A stretch of DNA of 64,000 nt from Acetobacter fallax (GTDB taxonomy: Bacteria > Pseudomonadota > Alphaproteobacteria > Acetobacterales > Acetobacteraceae). The notes below the pieces were generated by a model that saw nothing but the letters and a program-made list of their open reading frames with translations, was not told where the DNA came from and did no database searches. The stretch covers positions 1 to 64,000 of the forward strand of contig NZ_WOSX01000010.1 of NCBI RefSeq assembly GCF_011516735.1. Reading direction: 5' to 3'. The position numbers and the translations under genes are program-made. Shown piece after piece: positions 54,292 to 63,682 of the stretch. Position 1 is the stretch's first letter; each line of letters begins with the position of its first letter.

Positions 54292-55602
54292 ATGTCGTCA
54301 CTTTATCGCCAGGAAGCGCTGGATGCTCGTCGCCAGGCGTGGCTCGGACAGGTGCAGGCAGCACAATCCCTGTCTGTCCGGGTTATTTCCTGGGCAACAC
54401 TCGGACTTGTCCTTCTTACAATTCTCTACCTGCGTTTCGGTATCTACACGCGCCGTGTTCATGCGACGGGACTGATGCTGCCGCCAACGGGGCTCATTAC
54501 CATCGATGCCAGCACAACTGGCATCATCAGCAAAAGACTGGCTGAAGAAGGAATGCAGGTGCATAAAAGCCAGCAGCTCTTCGTGATCGACCTTGAAGCG
54601 AGAACAACTGCTGGCGCGACACAGGAGCATGTTCTCACTCAGTTGCGCCGTCAGCGCGACTTATTTGAGAGGCAAAAAGAGATCCGGGTTGCTGATGCAC
54701 CCGTCGAGAAACAGGCTCTGGTGAATCAGATCAGGAACCTGCAGCAACAGCACGTGCTGACCGGGCAGCAGCTTGCAAATGATGCCAAAGTACTTCCTGT
54801 GGTTGAAGCTGCGGTAAGACGAATGAGGGATGCGGAAAGTGCTCATCTCGTCACCGAAACACAGTTTCAGAGCCAGCTTTATACTTATGCTCAGCTTCTT
54901 AGCAGTCACGCTCAGTTTCTTCAGAATTATACTGATACTGAAGGTAAGATTTCAGACAACACCTCGAAGCTGATGCGATATGATCGTCAGACAGCGCATG
55001 ATATCAACGACCTTGACCGGCAGATTGCTCAGATCGACCAGCAGATTGACGAGAGTGAAAGCCACCGCGAAATCATCATCGAAGCCCCGGAAGACGGTAT
55101 TCTGAGTGCCGTGCGAGGAAATCCGGGACAGCAGGTCAGTGCAGGAACACCGCTGGTAACCCTGCTTCCGACAGGTCGTACACTTGATGCCGAGCTTTAC
55201 GTCACGAGCGCTTCAATCGGCTTTGTCCGGGAAGGACAGCCGGTTCTGTTGCGTTATGCTGCTTTTCCTTATCAAAGATTCGGCCTTGCCCGGGGACGGG
55301 TAACAGAAATTACCCGTGCGCCTTTGACAGCAACGGAGCCGGGACAAGGTCAGCAACAACAGCAGAACGGCAGTTCGAAAGACCAGAAATCGTCTTCCGG
55401 ATCAGATCTGTACCGAATACGGGTCAGGCCTGATTTGCCGTATATACTGGCCTACGGACAAAAAAAGCCGATTCAGGCCGGGATGGAGGTCGAGGCAGAT
55501 ATCGCAATCGATTCGCGGCGTCTCTACCAGTGGATATTCGACCCGGTGACAAGCATGCGTGACAGTATTATGTCGGTCAGCGGCGGGCTCGTCGATAAAT
55601 GA
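54292..55602 (+). CDS. HlyD-family periplasmic adaptor (membrane fusion) protein
   Basis: Links the inner-membrane ABC exporter to an outer-membrane channel. One N-terminal transmembrane helix (VISWATLGLVLLTILYLRFGIY) is followed by the first half of a lipoyl-like domain (HATGLMLPPTGLITIDAST). A long alpha-helical hairpin follows (about 100-265, rich in Gln/Leu/Arg), then the second lipoyl half IIIEAPEDGILSAVRGNPGQQVSAGTPL and the beta-barrel region. 436 residues, within the range of bacteriocin/colicin V accessory proteins. Its stop overlaps the ABC gene start (ATGA). No outer-membrane TolC-like gene lies in this cluster, so a general TolC would be needed. Confidence 0.92.
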   Translation: MSSLYRQEALDARRQAWLGQVQAAQSLSVRVISWATLGLVLLTILYLRFGIYTRRVHATGLMLPPTGLITIDASTTGIISKRLAEEGMQVHKSQQLFVIDLEARTTAGATQEHVLTQLRRQRDLFERQKEIRVADAPVEKQALVNQIRNLQQQHVLTGQQLANDAKVLPVVEAAVRRMRDAESAHLVTETQFQSQLYTYAQLLSSHAQFLQNYTDTEGKISDNTSKLMRYDRQTAHDINDLDRQIAQIDQQIDESESHREIIIEAPEDGILSAVRGNPGQQVSAGTPLVTLLPTGRTLDAELYVTSASIGFVREGQPVLLRYAAFPYQRFGLARGRVTEITRAPLTATEPGQGQQQQQNGSSKDQKSSSGSDLYRIRVRPDLPYILAYGQKKPIQAGMEVEADIAIDSRRLYQWIFDPVTSMRDSIMSVSGGLVDK

Positions 55603-57784
55603 GCAATGCTTTCGATTCCCTTCAGTTTGGTTTCGGCAAAAAAGTGCCGGTTGTCCTTCAGGTCGAGGCGGCGGAGTGTGGTATCGCCTGTCTGGCCATG
55701 ATTCTCGGATATTACGGGCATCAGATTGATCTTGCCACTTTGCGGCGACGCTATTCGGTTTCTATCAAAGGCGTGACGCTGCGCAGCCTGGTACAGGCTG
55801 CCGATACGCTCAGTTTCACCAGTCGCGCGGTTCGTCTGGAACTGGATGATCTGCCCAGGCTGCGAACGCCCTGTATCCTCCATTGGGGGATGAACCATTT
55901 CGTGGTTCTGGTCGCTGTCAAAGGTGATCTGATCACAATCAATGATCCGGCTGTCGGACGCCGGACGGTGCCATTCGACGAAGTTTCCCGTGAATTTACG
56001 GGAGTTGCACTTGAGGTCACGCCCAACGAGACATTTGAACGTAAGGACGACCGCGAAACCATTCGGCTACGGGACATGTTTCGTCACGTTGCCGGACTGC
56101 GTGGCGCGCTCATGGGGCTGTTTTTTCTGTCGCTGGGGCTGGAAGTCATCGCGCTTATTTCGCCGATGATTTCACAGGTCGTGATCGACGAGGTGATCGT
56201 AACTGCGGATCATGATTTGCTGATGACGATCACCTTCGGTCTGGCCATGCTTCTTTTGCTGCAGATGTTCATAGGCTCGGTGCGAACCTGGGCTGTAACA
56301 TTGTTCAGCACACGGGTCGGTCTTGAATGGAATACAAGTCTTTTTGACCATCTGACCCGTTTGCCGCTCGATTATTTCAGCAAACGCCACGTCGGAGATG
56401 TTCTGTCCCGTTTTGGTTCGCTGGGATCAATTCAGCAGGCTCTGACGACTGATATGGTCCAGACTATCATGGACGGTCTGATGGGCATTGGCATGGGAAT
56501 CATGTTGTTCATTTACGGCGGCTGGCTGGGCCTGGTTGCCTGTATCGCACTGGTCCTGGATATTCTGCTCCGGCTCGTGACATATCGAACCTATCGCGAG
56601 GCTTCAGAAGAACAGATTGTCATTAATGCGCGCCAGCAGAGTCATTTTATCGAGACGCTGCGTGGTATGGCGAGCGTCAAACTGCTCGGTCTTCGGGAGA
56701 GGCGGCGCACGACCTGGCTGAACATCGTCATCGACAGTATCAACATCAAACTCAGGCTTCAGCGTTTCGACCTGATCTATGGCCGGCTTGGTGATTTTAT
56801 TTTCGGTGCAGATCGTCTGATCATGATGGTCCTCGGCGCGAGACAGGTCATGGACGGCTCCATGTCGGTTGGCATGCTGGTCGCGTTCCTGTCTTACAAA
56901 GATCAGTTCGCCAGCCGCGTCGGATCTCTTGTGGGAACCGGCTTTAAGCTACGGATGCTGAATATCCAGAGCGATCGTCTCGCTGACATCGTCATGACAG
57001 AGCCGGAGCCGGTCAGTCCGACGATTCCCGCGGAGCATCATGACGCTGCAAGCCTTGCCTGCCGTGAAATGTCTGTGCGTTACGCCGCACAGGAACCATG
57101 GATTTTCCAGGGTATCGATCTCGACATTCCGGCAGGCCAGAGCGTTGCGATCATCGGGCCATCAGGATGCGGCAAGACGACGCTGCTGAAAGCGATGATG
57201 GGGCTTCATCCTATGGATGAAGGGCATATTTTTATTGACGGTGTGGATATATCGGTTTTGTCGCTTGAGGGTTACCGTGAGCGTATTGCCGGCGTATTGC
57301 AGGATGACGGACTTTTTTCCGGGTCTGTCGCGGATAATATCAGTGGTTTTGCTGAGCAGCCGGATCAGGAACTGATCACACAATGCGCTGAAAAAGCAGC
57401 GATTCTCGATGATATTAAACGTATGCCGATGGGTTTTGAGACGCTCGTCGGCGACATGGGGGGGGCCTTTCAGGAGGACAAAAACAGCGTGTCATTCTGG
57501 CCCGCGCACTCTACAAACGGCCGCAAATCCTCTTTCTTGATGAAGCGACAAGTCATCTCGACGAATACACTGAATCGATCGTGGCGGGATCTCTTCGTGA
57601 CATGAAGATCACCCGGGTCATGGTGGCCCATCGGCCTGCGACGATCGCTCATGCTGACTATATTTATTCGTTTGAGCCGGGAGGTGTGCTGGTGTTGCGC
57701 AAGGGTCCCCGGCCGGCTCCGGCAACGGGTGGTTATGCCATTCCGGCGCAATTCGGTTCTTCCTGGACTATTTCCTCTTCGTGA
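55599..57784 (+). CDS. C39-peptidase ABC exporter (PCAT), frameshifted at a G8 tract
   Basis: Cleaves double-Gly leaders and exports the product. The C39 peptidase (1-135) has Gln21, Cys27 (QVEAAECGIACLAM), His100 (WGMNHFVV) and Asp116 (INDPAVG). About six transmembrane helices (150-440) and a nucleotide-binding domain follow, with Walker A GPSGCGKTTLL near 520. At 57458-57465 a run of eight G shifts the frame: as read, translation leaves the family and stops at 57605. With one more G the sequence continues MGGGLSGGQKQRVILARAL...ILFLDEATSHLDE to a stop at 57784 (about 728 residues). Error, mutation, slippage and phase variation remain possible. Confidence 0.88.
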
Positions 57785-57990
57785 CCGGTGGTATCATGCT
57801 GATTGCGGCCGGGCCCTAAGCGGAGGCAGTGTTTCGGCCCATATATCCGTGAGCAGAGGTCGCGGATAAGACGGGCAACTGGAAGGAATGCGTTAACACC
57901 CGGATGACAGGGGGCGATGACGTTGCTAGAACGCCCGCAACGCCCGGTTGCATGGGTGGCTTGTGGCAGTTTCACGGGAACGTCGGCCAA

Positions 57991-58923
57991 ATGAAGATCG
58001 TCGCTTGTAATAGCAATCCACCTCTGGCCGAGGCCGTTGCGGCCGAGCTTAACATGTCTCTTTGCAACGCCTCCGTTCGACGGTTTGCCGATATGGAGAT
58101 CTTTGTTGAGATCTTCGAGAATGTTCGCGGAGAAGACGTGTTTGTCGTGCAGAGCACCTGCATGCCGACCAATGACAATCTGATGGAATTGCTCATCATG
58201 CTGGATGCATTACGCCGGGGTTCCGCGCGCCGCATTACAGCTGTGATGCCATATTTCGGTTATGCCCGTCAGGATCGCAAATCCGGGCCACGCACACCGA
58301 TCAGCGCAAAACTGGTAGCTAATCTCCTGGTTGAGGCTGGTGCCGACCGAATTCTGACAATGGATCTGCATGCGATGCAGATTCAGGGTTTTTTCGATAT
58401 TCCTGTCGATAATCTTTATGCGGCACCGCTTTTCGTGCGCGATATTAAAGAACGCTATGGTGATCGTGATCTCATGATCGTCTCACCGGATGTTGGCGGC
58501 GTGATACGAGCCCGTCAGCTTGCGCAGCGCCTCAATATAGATCTGGCGATCATCGACAAGCGGCGTGAACGGGCCGGGGTGTCGGAGGTCATGAATGTGA
58601 TCGGCGATGTCAAAGGGCGTCACTGTCTTCTGGTTGACGATATTGTCGATAGTGGCGGGTCGCTTTGCAATGCGGCTCAGGCAATCAGCAATCAGGGTGC
58701 CGCGTCTGTGGGAGCCTATGTAACACATGGCGTGCTGACAGGCCGGGCCGTGGAGCGTATTGCCGAGTCTTCGATCGAGATGCTCACTCTGACTGACAGC
58801 ATCATGGCGACGGAGGCAGTGCGGGCTGCAAGCAACATCCGGCAGATCAGCATTGCCGGGCTGCTGGCACGGGCTATGAGAGCCGTCTCCGATGAGAGTT
58901 CTGTATCGTCACTGTTCGACTGA
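57991..58923 (+). CDS. prs: Ribose-phosphate pyrophosphokinase
   Basis: Makes PRPP from ribose 5-phosphate and ATP for nucleotide, histidine and tryptophan synthesis. The family text is clear: [89 protein letters not shown] and the PRPP loop [17 protein letters not shown]. 310 residues from ATG 57991 ([20 protein letters not shown]), the standard length; an upstream open extension to 57904 is not homologous. Confidence 0.97.
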   Translation: MKIVACNSNPPLAEAVAAELNMSLCNASVRRFADMEIFVEIFENVRGEDVFVVQSTCMPTNDNLMELLIMLDALRRGSARRITAVMPYFGYARQDRKSGPRTPISAKLVANLLVEAGADRILTMDLHAMQIQGFFDIPVDNLYAAPLFVRDIKERYGDRDLMIVSPDVGGVIRARQLAQRLNIDLAIIDKRRERAGVSEVMNVIGDVKGRHCLLVDDIVDSGGSLCNAAQAISNQGAASVGAYVTHGVLTGRAVERIAESSIEMLTLTDSIMATEAVRAASNIRQISIAGLLARAMRAVSDESSVSSLFD

Positions 58924-58937
58924 GCGGGGGCTCCCTG

Positions 58938-59525
58938 ATGATGACTCCGATGCGCTACTGGTATCTCCGTCATGGAGAGACTGACTGGAATAAGCAGGGC
59001 CTTTCTCAGGGACGGACTGATATTCCTCTGAACGCGACCGGCCTTGCGCAGGCAGAAGCCGCTGGTGAGTTGCTGACCGGGAGAGCTGCAGGGGCTCTCC
59101 GGATCGACCGCATCGTGTCGTCTCCGCTCATGCGCGCGTTGAGGACAGCCGAAGTTGCGGCTGATGCGCTGGAACGCGTGGGGCCACGTCCGTCACTGAC
59201 AGTGGATCAGGGGCTGGAAGAGGTCTGTTTCGGCGAGCAGGAAGGCCAGTCAATGGGTGCGTGGTACGATGACTGGATCGCCGGTCATTACACACCGCCG
59301 GGCGCGGAGCCTTTCATGCTGTTGCGCGATCGGGCCGTCGAGGCTGTAAACAGGGCCCTCGGAGGGCCGGGCACGGTCATGATCGTGGCCCACGGGGCCC
59401 TGTTCCGGGCCCTGAGGTCCGCGATGCATCTTCCCGCTAATGTGCGGTTGCCGAACGCCACTCCGCTGGTGGCGGAGCCTCCGGCCATCACAGGCACTCC
59501 CTGGAAGCTGACTGTCGTCAGTTAG
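58938..59525 (+). CDS. Histidine phosphatase family protein (phosphoglycerate mutase-like)
   Basis: The catalytic His is in LRHGETDWNKQGLSQGRTDIPLN, the second Arg in VSSPLMRALRTAEVAA, Glu in LEEVCFGEQEGQS, and the second His in VMIVAHGALFRALRSAM. 195 residues. The family covers phosphoglycerate mutases and many small-molecule phosphatases, so substrate is open. It follows prs by 14 bases on the same strand, probably in one transcript. ATG at 58938; a second ATG follows immediately and a third at 58950. Confidence 0.9.
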   Translation: MMTPMRYWYLRHGETDWNKQGLSQGRTDIPLNATGLAQAEAAGELLTGRAAGALRIDRIVSSPLMRALRTAEVAADALERVGPRPSLTVDQGLEEVCFGEQEGQSMGAWYDDWIAGHYTPPGAEPFMLLRDRAVEAVNRALGGPGTVMIVAHGALFRALRSAMHLPANVRLPNATPLVAEPPAITGTPWKLTVVS

Positions 59526-59538
59526 AGCGCAATAATCG

Positions 59539-59568
59539 GTTATTCCGAAACGAGTCGCCCGGAATAAC
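59539..59568. terminator. Inverted repeat between convergent genes
   Basis: 9-bp stem GTTATTCCG / CGGAATAAC with a 12-base loop. It sits between the stop of the phosphatase gene (+) and the stop of the small gene on the minus strand. It has no T-run; a two-way terminator is a possibility. Confidence 0.5.
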
Positions 59569-59584
59569 GTGATCCCCGGTGAGT

Positions 59585-59824
59585 TCAGCCGAACAGATTA
59601 ACTGAAGCTGAGCTGCTCTGCTTGTCCGCTTTGTTGTGGCTTGCCGTGGTGATGACATTTCCTGTGGCATCAAGGCCGATTGAAACAGAACTGCCGTGAG
59701 CGCGTTTACCTGTAGCGGAAATATTGGTGTTTCCAAGTGCTGCGGGCGCCCCTGAGGTGCGCGCCTTATGTTGCATTGCGAGCAGGGCATAGCTGGTGCC
59801 GCTGAGATTGGAAATTGTTGTCAT
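59585..59824 (-). CDS. Small hypothetical protein
   Basis: A 79-residue, Ser/Thr/Ala-rich, mildly basic protein beginning MTTISNLSGTSYALLAMQHK and ending SASVNLFG. No signal peptide or membrane segment. ATG 59824 is preceded at good spacing by CGGAGGATACCGTC, a strong ribosome site, which is the best support for coding. I do not recognise a family. It diverges from the CHRD gene with 119 bases between starts. Confidence 0.65.
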   Translation of the reverse strand: MTTISNLSGTSYALLAMQHKARTSGAPAALGNTNISATGKRAHGSSVSIGLDATGNVITTASHNKADKQSSSASVNLFG

Positions 59825-59943
59825 GACGGTATCCTCCGGAACTGTATTCTGGAGCAAATCTGTTAGCAGGATGTAAATTGCAGTGAACGACGGACCTGCG
59901 GGAGCGTTCAGGTGCTGTCTGTTGACGCCATATGGAGGTTATA

Positions 59944-60378
59944 ATGCTCAGAATGCACAAAGCCGTTCCTTTCGCTTTTCTTGCTGCCTGTATGACGGCA
60001 GGCGTTTCACCGGCGGCGTGGGCTGCGAAAAGTCAGGTTTTCATTGGCACTTTCAGAGCAGAGCATGGGACGAACACTACGCCTTCGGGTGAAGTTCGGG
60101 CGACGCTTAATCCGGATACCAATGTGCTGAGCTATAAACTCTCCTGGAAAGGTTTGTCCGGACCGGTCAACGCTGCTCATTTTCACGGTCCGGCCTCTTT
60201 CGACCAGGACGCCGACGTGATGGTTCCTGTGGACGGCCCATATAAAAGCCCGCTCTCAGGAAAAGTAACGCTTGATAGCGAGCAGGCGAAAGAGCTGTCG
60301 GATGGGCAGGTTTATCTGAATCTGCACACGGAGGCCTTTCCAAATGGTGAGGCCCGGGCGCAGATGGTCAAACACTGA
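59944..60378 (+). CDS. CHRD domain secreted protein
   Basis: A 144-residue exported protein. A signal peptide (PFAFLAACMTAGVSPAAWA) is followed by one CHRD domain: GTFRAEHGTNTTPSGEVRATLNPDTNVLSYKLSWKGLSGPVNAAHFHGPAS...GQVYLNLHTEAFPNGEARAQM. CHRD domains are named after chordin; their bacterial role is unknown. ATG 59944 is fixed by TGGAGGTTATA just upstream. Confidence 0.9.
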   Translation: MLRMHKAVPFAFLAACMTAGVSPAAWAAKSQVFIGTFRAEHGTNTTPSGEVRATLNPDTNVLSYKLSWKGLSGPVNAAHFHGPASFDQDADVMVPVDGPYKSPLSGKVTLDSEQAKELSDGQVYLNLHTEAFPNGEARAQMVKH

Positions 60379-60574
60379 CGGCTGAGTTTTTCGTCAGCAG
60401 AGGCAGATGCCGTCAGAATGACAGCATGAGGCGGAAGTGTTCACTGCTCACATCGTGCTCTGTGGATGGTGAAGCCTGTAAAAGAGAGCAGCGGTTGCGA
60501 CATCGGTTTATTTAACGATGAGGATTACTGCTGGCTGCAGACAGTTCCTGTTCCGGGGCAGACACCTTAATAAT

Positions 60575-60602
60575 ACGGAGACAAAAATATTTTTGTCTCC
60601 GT
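60575..60602. terminator. 28-bp perfect palindrome
   Basis: ACGGAGACAAAAAT followed by its exact reverse complement, about 200 bases after the CHRD stop. The A/T-rich centre with GC-rich ends makes a cruciform or a hairpin. It could be a bidirectional terminator or a protein-binding site. Confidence 0.6.
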
Positions 60603-61054
60603 CAGTATTTTTTCAGAAAATCGCAGAGCTTTGCGTGGACGCAGTAAAAGCAGCTGCGGAATCACGAAGAGCGGGGCTGGCTGTCGGGTGGCCATGAAAG
60701 GCGCGGTTCCTGTCTGGAGTAGATGGTTTGTGACAGAAGGCACGTCTCTGCATTGTGAGGCCAGGGATTTTTCTTTGTTCTGAAGTGTTGGTCTGTTTCG
60801 GGGACGGTATGGAAGTGGGACGGATTCCAGAAAGTTGTGGACATTTTTGTTTTGAACTCAGAACATTATTTTACGGCGTAGAATGAGGAACGATAATTTT
60901 TCGGGTTGCTCTATGAATGGAGACGATCGTGATGCGCAGTGAGCAATGACCACTTTATCTGGTACTCTGATGCCGGGAAAGTGACGCGGGTAGTTATGCG
61001 GGCTGAGTAATGGAGTCGTGATCTGACTGGCGCCGGATGAGATTGTGCTCCTGC

Positions 61055-61185
61055 ATTGCGATTTAGAAATTTTTTATTTATTTTTAATTATATTATATTT
61101 GTATAAATATAATATGCTGTAATTCATGAAATTACTTAAAATGAAAAAATGAAATTTATCAAAAATTACATTACAATATGCTTTC
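61055..61185. other. Very AT-rich non-coding patch
   Basis: About 130 bases that are overwhelmingly A/T (for example TTTATTTATTTTTAATTATA), sharply different from the surrounding GC-rich sequence. No reading frame or known motif is evident. The full 60379-61450 gap has no gene that I can support. Confidence 0.6.
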
Positions 61186-61261
61186 GGGTTTCGCGAGGAC
61201 ACTGGCGAAATTGTAACGACGTTCTCCCATAAGCTTCACAAATGCCTTCGCGAAAGTCAGT

Positions 61262-61445
61262 TCGCATTATACCAGAGGTTGTGAAGACTGACCTGTCGAT
61301 GAGAGTCTCCGGGCTCCGCCCGAACCCGGAAGGGGTCGCGGCCCCCTTCACCCCGATCTGTTGATAAATAAGCAGGTTTCCAAAGGTCTGCGACCTTTGG
61401 TGGGTTCCAGGGCAAAGCCCTGAGAAGGTGGCAACACGTAACAAC
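61262..61445. repeat. Modular palindromic repeat, copy 13 (inverted)
   Basis: Starts with TATACCAGAGGTTGTGAAG and GACTGACCTGTCGATGAGA. An inverted unit follows with GGGCTCCGCCCGAACCCGG, CCAAAGGTC with an imperfect partner (GCGACCTTTGG), and CCAGGGC. It abuts the 3' end of hemN. Confidence 0.9.
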
Positions 61446-61450
61446 AACAG

Positions 61451-62815
61451 TCAGATCGCGCGGGAGTGCTGACCTGGGCCGGCGCCTGTGATGGGAAGGT
61501 AGCGGTCGAAGACGGCGGCGATGTTGCGGAGGAAAGGGCGACCGGTTTCGGTGACGCTGAGGGTGGTTTCGGTCAGTTCGACGAGACCATCGGCAGCGAA
61601 CTGTTTCAGGCGCTCGCGTTCGGCGGTGAAATCGTCGGGGCCGGTCGGGGTGAGATCGACAGGGCAGCCGCACATGATCTGTTCGATGAGGGCGGCGCGT
61701 TTTCTATCGTCTTCGGTGCAGGCGACACCGCGGGCAATGGGCAGATCAGGCGAGTCTGACAGGGCGCGGGCGAAGGCAGCGGGGCTGACGATGTTCTGGG
61801 TGAAGCCGCCGGGCAGGGACGAGACGGCGGAGGCACCGATGCCGACGAGCCATTTTGCCGTGTCGGTGGTGTAACCCTGGAAATTTCGGTGGAGAGTGCC
61901 GTCGCGTGTGGCGCGGGCCATGCTGTCTTCGGGGAGGGCGTAATGGTCGAGGCCGATGGCGGTGTAGCCTTCATCGCGCAGGACCTGATCGATCATCTGC
62001 CGTTGCGCGATGCGTTCGGGGGCGCCGGGGAGGTCGGCTTCGGGCATCAGCTGCTGGCGTTTTGCCTTCCATGGGACGTGGGCGTAGCCGAAGACGGCGA
62101 GGCGGTCCGGCCGGAGAGTCGCTGTTTGGAGGGCTGTTTCGCGGATGCTTTCGGTGGTCTGGAGCGGCAGGCCGTAGATGAGGTCGATGTTGACGCTGCC
62201 GATGCCGGCGGCTCTGAGGGCTTCGACGCAATCGCGGGTCTGGGCGAGGCTCTGGATGCGTCCACAGGCCTGCTGCACGGCGGGATCGAGATCCTGGACG
62301 CCGAGGCTGCCACGGGTGAAGCCTAGTCCGGCGAGCATTGTGGCCATGGACGGGCTGAAGTGGCGGGGATCGAGTTCGATGCTCAGCTCGGCGTCCGGGC
62401 GGATGTCGAAGAGGTCGCGGATGAGGTCCAGGACCGCATGGAAGCCTGATTCCGGGAGGGTGGTCGGTGTTCCGCCACCGAACTGAATATGGGTGAGCGG
62501 GGGCCGGCTGGCGGCTATCCGGGGGATAAGGCGGCCGGCGCGGCGGAGGTTCTCGCAGAGGAGATCCGCGTAGGCGGCGCGGGCGTTTTCCTGGCGGACG
62601 ACGGTGGTGTTGCAACCGCAGAAGCTGCACAGCTCGTCGCAGAAGGGGACGTGCAGATAAAGCGAAAGCGCCTCACCGGGAGGAATTGCTTCCAGCCAGT
62701 CAGACGCCTGCTTCGGGCCGACCGAATCCGAGAAACGGACTGCGGTCGGGTAGCTTGTATAACGCGGCAGGTTGCCGTCGTACCGCGCGAGCAGCGCCGG
62801 CAGGGCCGCGTTCAT
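61451..62815 (-). CDS. hemN: Oxygen-independent coproporphyrinogen III oxidase
   Basis: Radical SAM enzyme decarboxylating coproporphyrinogen III in heme synthesis under low oxygen. The cluster motif is Cys59-x3-Cys63-x2-Cys66 in HVPFCDELCSFCGCNTT. Also seen: PRYTSYPTAVRFSD at the N-terminus, IQFGGGTPTTLPESG, IELDPRHFS, GLPLQTTESI, IGLDHYALPEDSMA and LHRNFQGYTT, all HemN signatures. Length 454 is right for HemN rather than the shorter HemW. ATG 62815 lies two bases after the ompW stop, so the pair forms one transcript behind an FNR box. Confidence 0.95.
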   Translation of the reverse strand: MNAALPALLARYDGNLPRYTSYPTAVRFSDSVGPKQASDWLEAIPPGEALSLYLHVPFCDELCSFCGCNTTVVRQENARAAYADLLCENLRRAGRLIPRIAASRPPLTHIQFGGGTPTTLPESGFHAVLDLIRDLFDIRPDAELSIELDPRHFSPSMATMLAGLGFTRGSLGVQDLDPAVQQACGRIQSLAQTRDCVEALRAAGIGSVNIDLIYGLPLQTTESIRETALQTATLRPDRLAVFGYAHVPWKAKRQQLMPEADLPGAPERIAQRQMIDQVLRDEGYTAIGLDHYALPEDSMARATRDGTLHRNFQGYTTDTAKWLVGIGASAVSSLPGGFTQNIVSPAAFARALSDSPDLPIARGVACTEDDRKRAALIEQIMCGCPVDLTPTGPDDFTAERERLKQFAADGLVELTETTLSVTETGRPFLRNIAAVFDRYLPITGAGPGQHSRAI

Positions 62816-62817
62816 GA

Positions 62818-63615
62818 TCAGAAGCGATATTCGATACCGGCGCCGACTACGGTCGGGTCGAGGGAGTCATGCGCCTTGATGAAGGCTCCCGACCCACGGT
62901 CGTTGGCCCAGGCGTGCATGCGCATGAACATCTGCTTGACGTCGAAGTTGAAGAACCAGTTACCAACGAGCTGGTAATCGAAACCTACGTTGAAGGACGG
63001 CCCACCGGTTACGCCGACATTGAGTTTCTGCACGACGCCGCCGGCGGGGGAGACGTTGTGGAACCATGCCAGGGTTCCGCCGACGCCCACATACGGGTTG
63101 AAGCGCTTATGCGGACGGAAATGCCAGGCGAGGGTGACGGTCGGCGGGAGAACCCATGCACTGCCGACGTCGATCTTGCCGAGCGGCGTACCTTCGGCGG
63201 CGACTTCGTGGCGGGTGCTGGCGGCGATCAGGTCGATCGAGACGTTGTCGGTGAAGAAGTATTCGAAGGTCAGTTCCGGCATGACCTGACGGGTCGTCTT
63301 GATCCGGCCCGGGATGGCGTTGCCATTCAGCCAGACTTTGCTGTCACGATCTTCCGGCATCACGCCGAGGGCGGACAGGCGGATGATGAAGTCGCCGCGG
63401 CCGAGGCCGATGCGTGTGCTGGCGCAGGTCTGGAACAGGCCGCAGTGGCCGCTGTGATCAACCGGCGCTGAAACCGGAGCCGCGACCGGCGCGTTGACGT
63501 AAGCGGTTGTTGCCGGAGCCATGGCGGGGGTGGCCGTCTGGGCTTCTGCTGCGCCGCAGAATGCGCTTCCGGCGAGAAGGGCTGCTGCCAGCAGGGAACG
63601 GGACTTCCTGATCAT
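62818..63615 (-). CDS. ompW: OmpW family outer-membrane protein
   Basis: Eight-stranded outer-membrane beta-barrel. A signal peptide (SLLAAALLAGSAFCGAAEA) and a Pro/Ala-rich spacer precede the barrel: FIIRLSALGVMPEDRDSKV, TFEYFFTDNVSIDLIAASTRHEV, LPPTVTLAWHFRPHKRFNPYVGVGGTLAWF, FNVGFDYQLVGNWFFNFDVKQMFM, and the terminal VGAGIEYRF ending in the C-terminal Phe typical of barrels. ATG 63615. OmpW is often induced at low oxygen; here a perfect FNR box lies about 70 bases upstream. Confidence 0.93.
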   Translation of the reverse strand: MIRKSRSLLAAALLAGSAFCGAAEAQTATPAMAPATTAYVNAPVAAPVSAPVDHSGHCGLFQTCASTRIGLGRGDFIIRLSALGVMPEDRDSKVWLNGNAIPGRIKTTRQVMPELTFEYFFTDNVSIDLIAASTRHEVAAEGTPLGKIDVGSAWVLPPTVTLAWHFRPHKRFNPYVGVGGTLAWFHNVSPAGGVVQKLNVGVTGGPSFNVGFDYQLVGNWFFNFDVKQMFMRMHAWANDRGSGAFIKAHDSLDPTVVGAGIEYRF

Positions 63616-63682
63616 ATGTGCCACTCATCTTTCGACATCTGTAACGTTGGCCGCTGAAAACCATGCCTTATGCGGGGCGACC

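Noticed and set aside
54198-54545. Plus-strand frame overlapping the HlyD start
   Set aside because: Out of frame with the adaptor gene, begins in the terminator region and has no family features.
60662-60844. 60-codon minus-strand frame in the large gap
   Set aside because: No ribosome site or homology; Trp/His/Ser-rich composition typical of chance frames.
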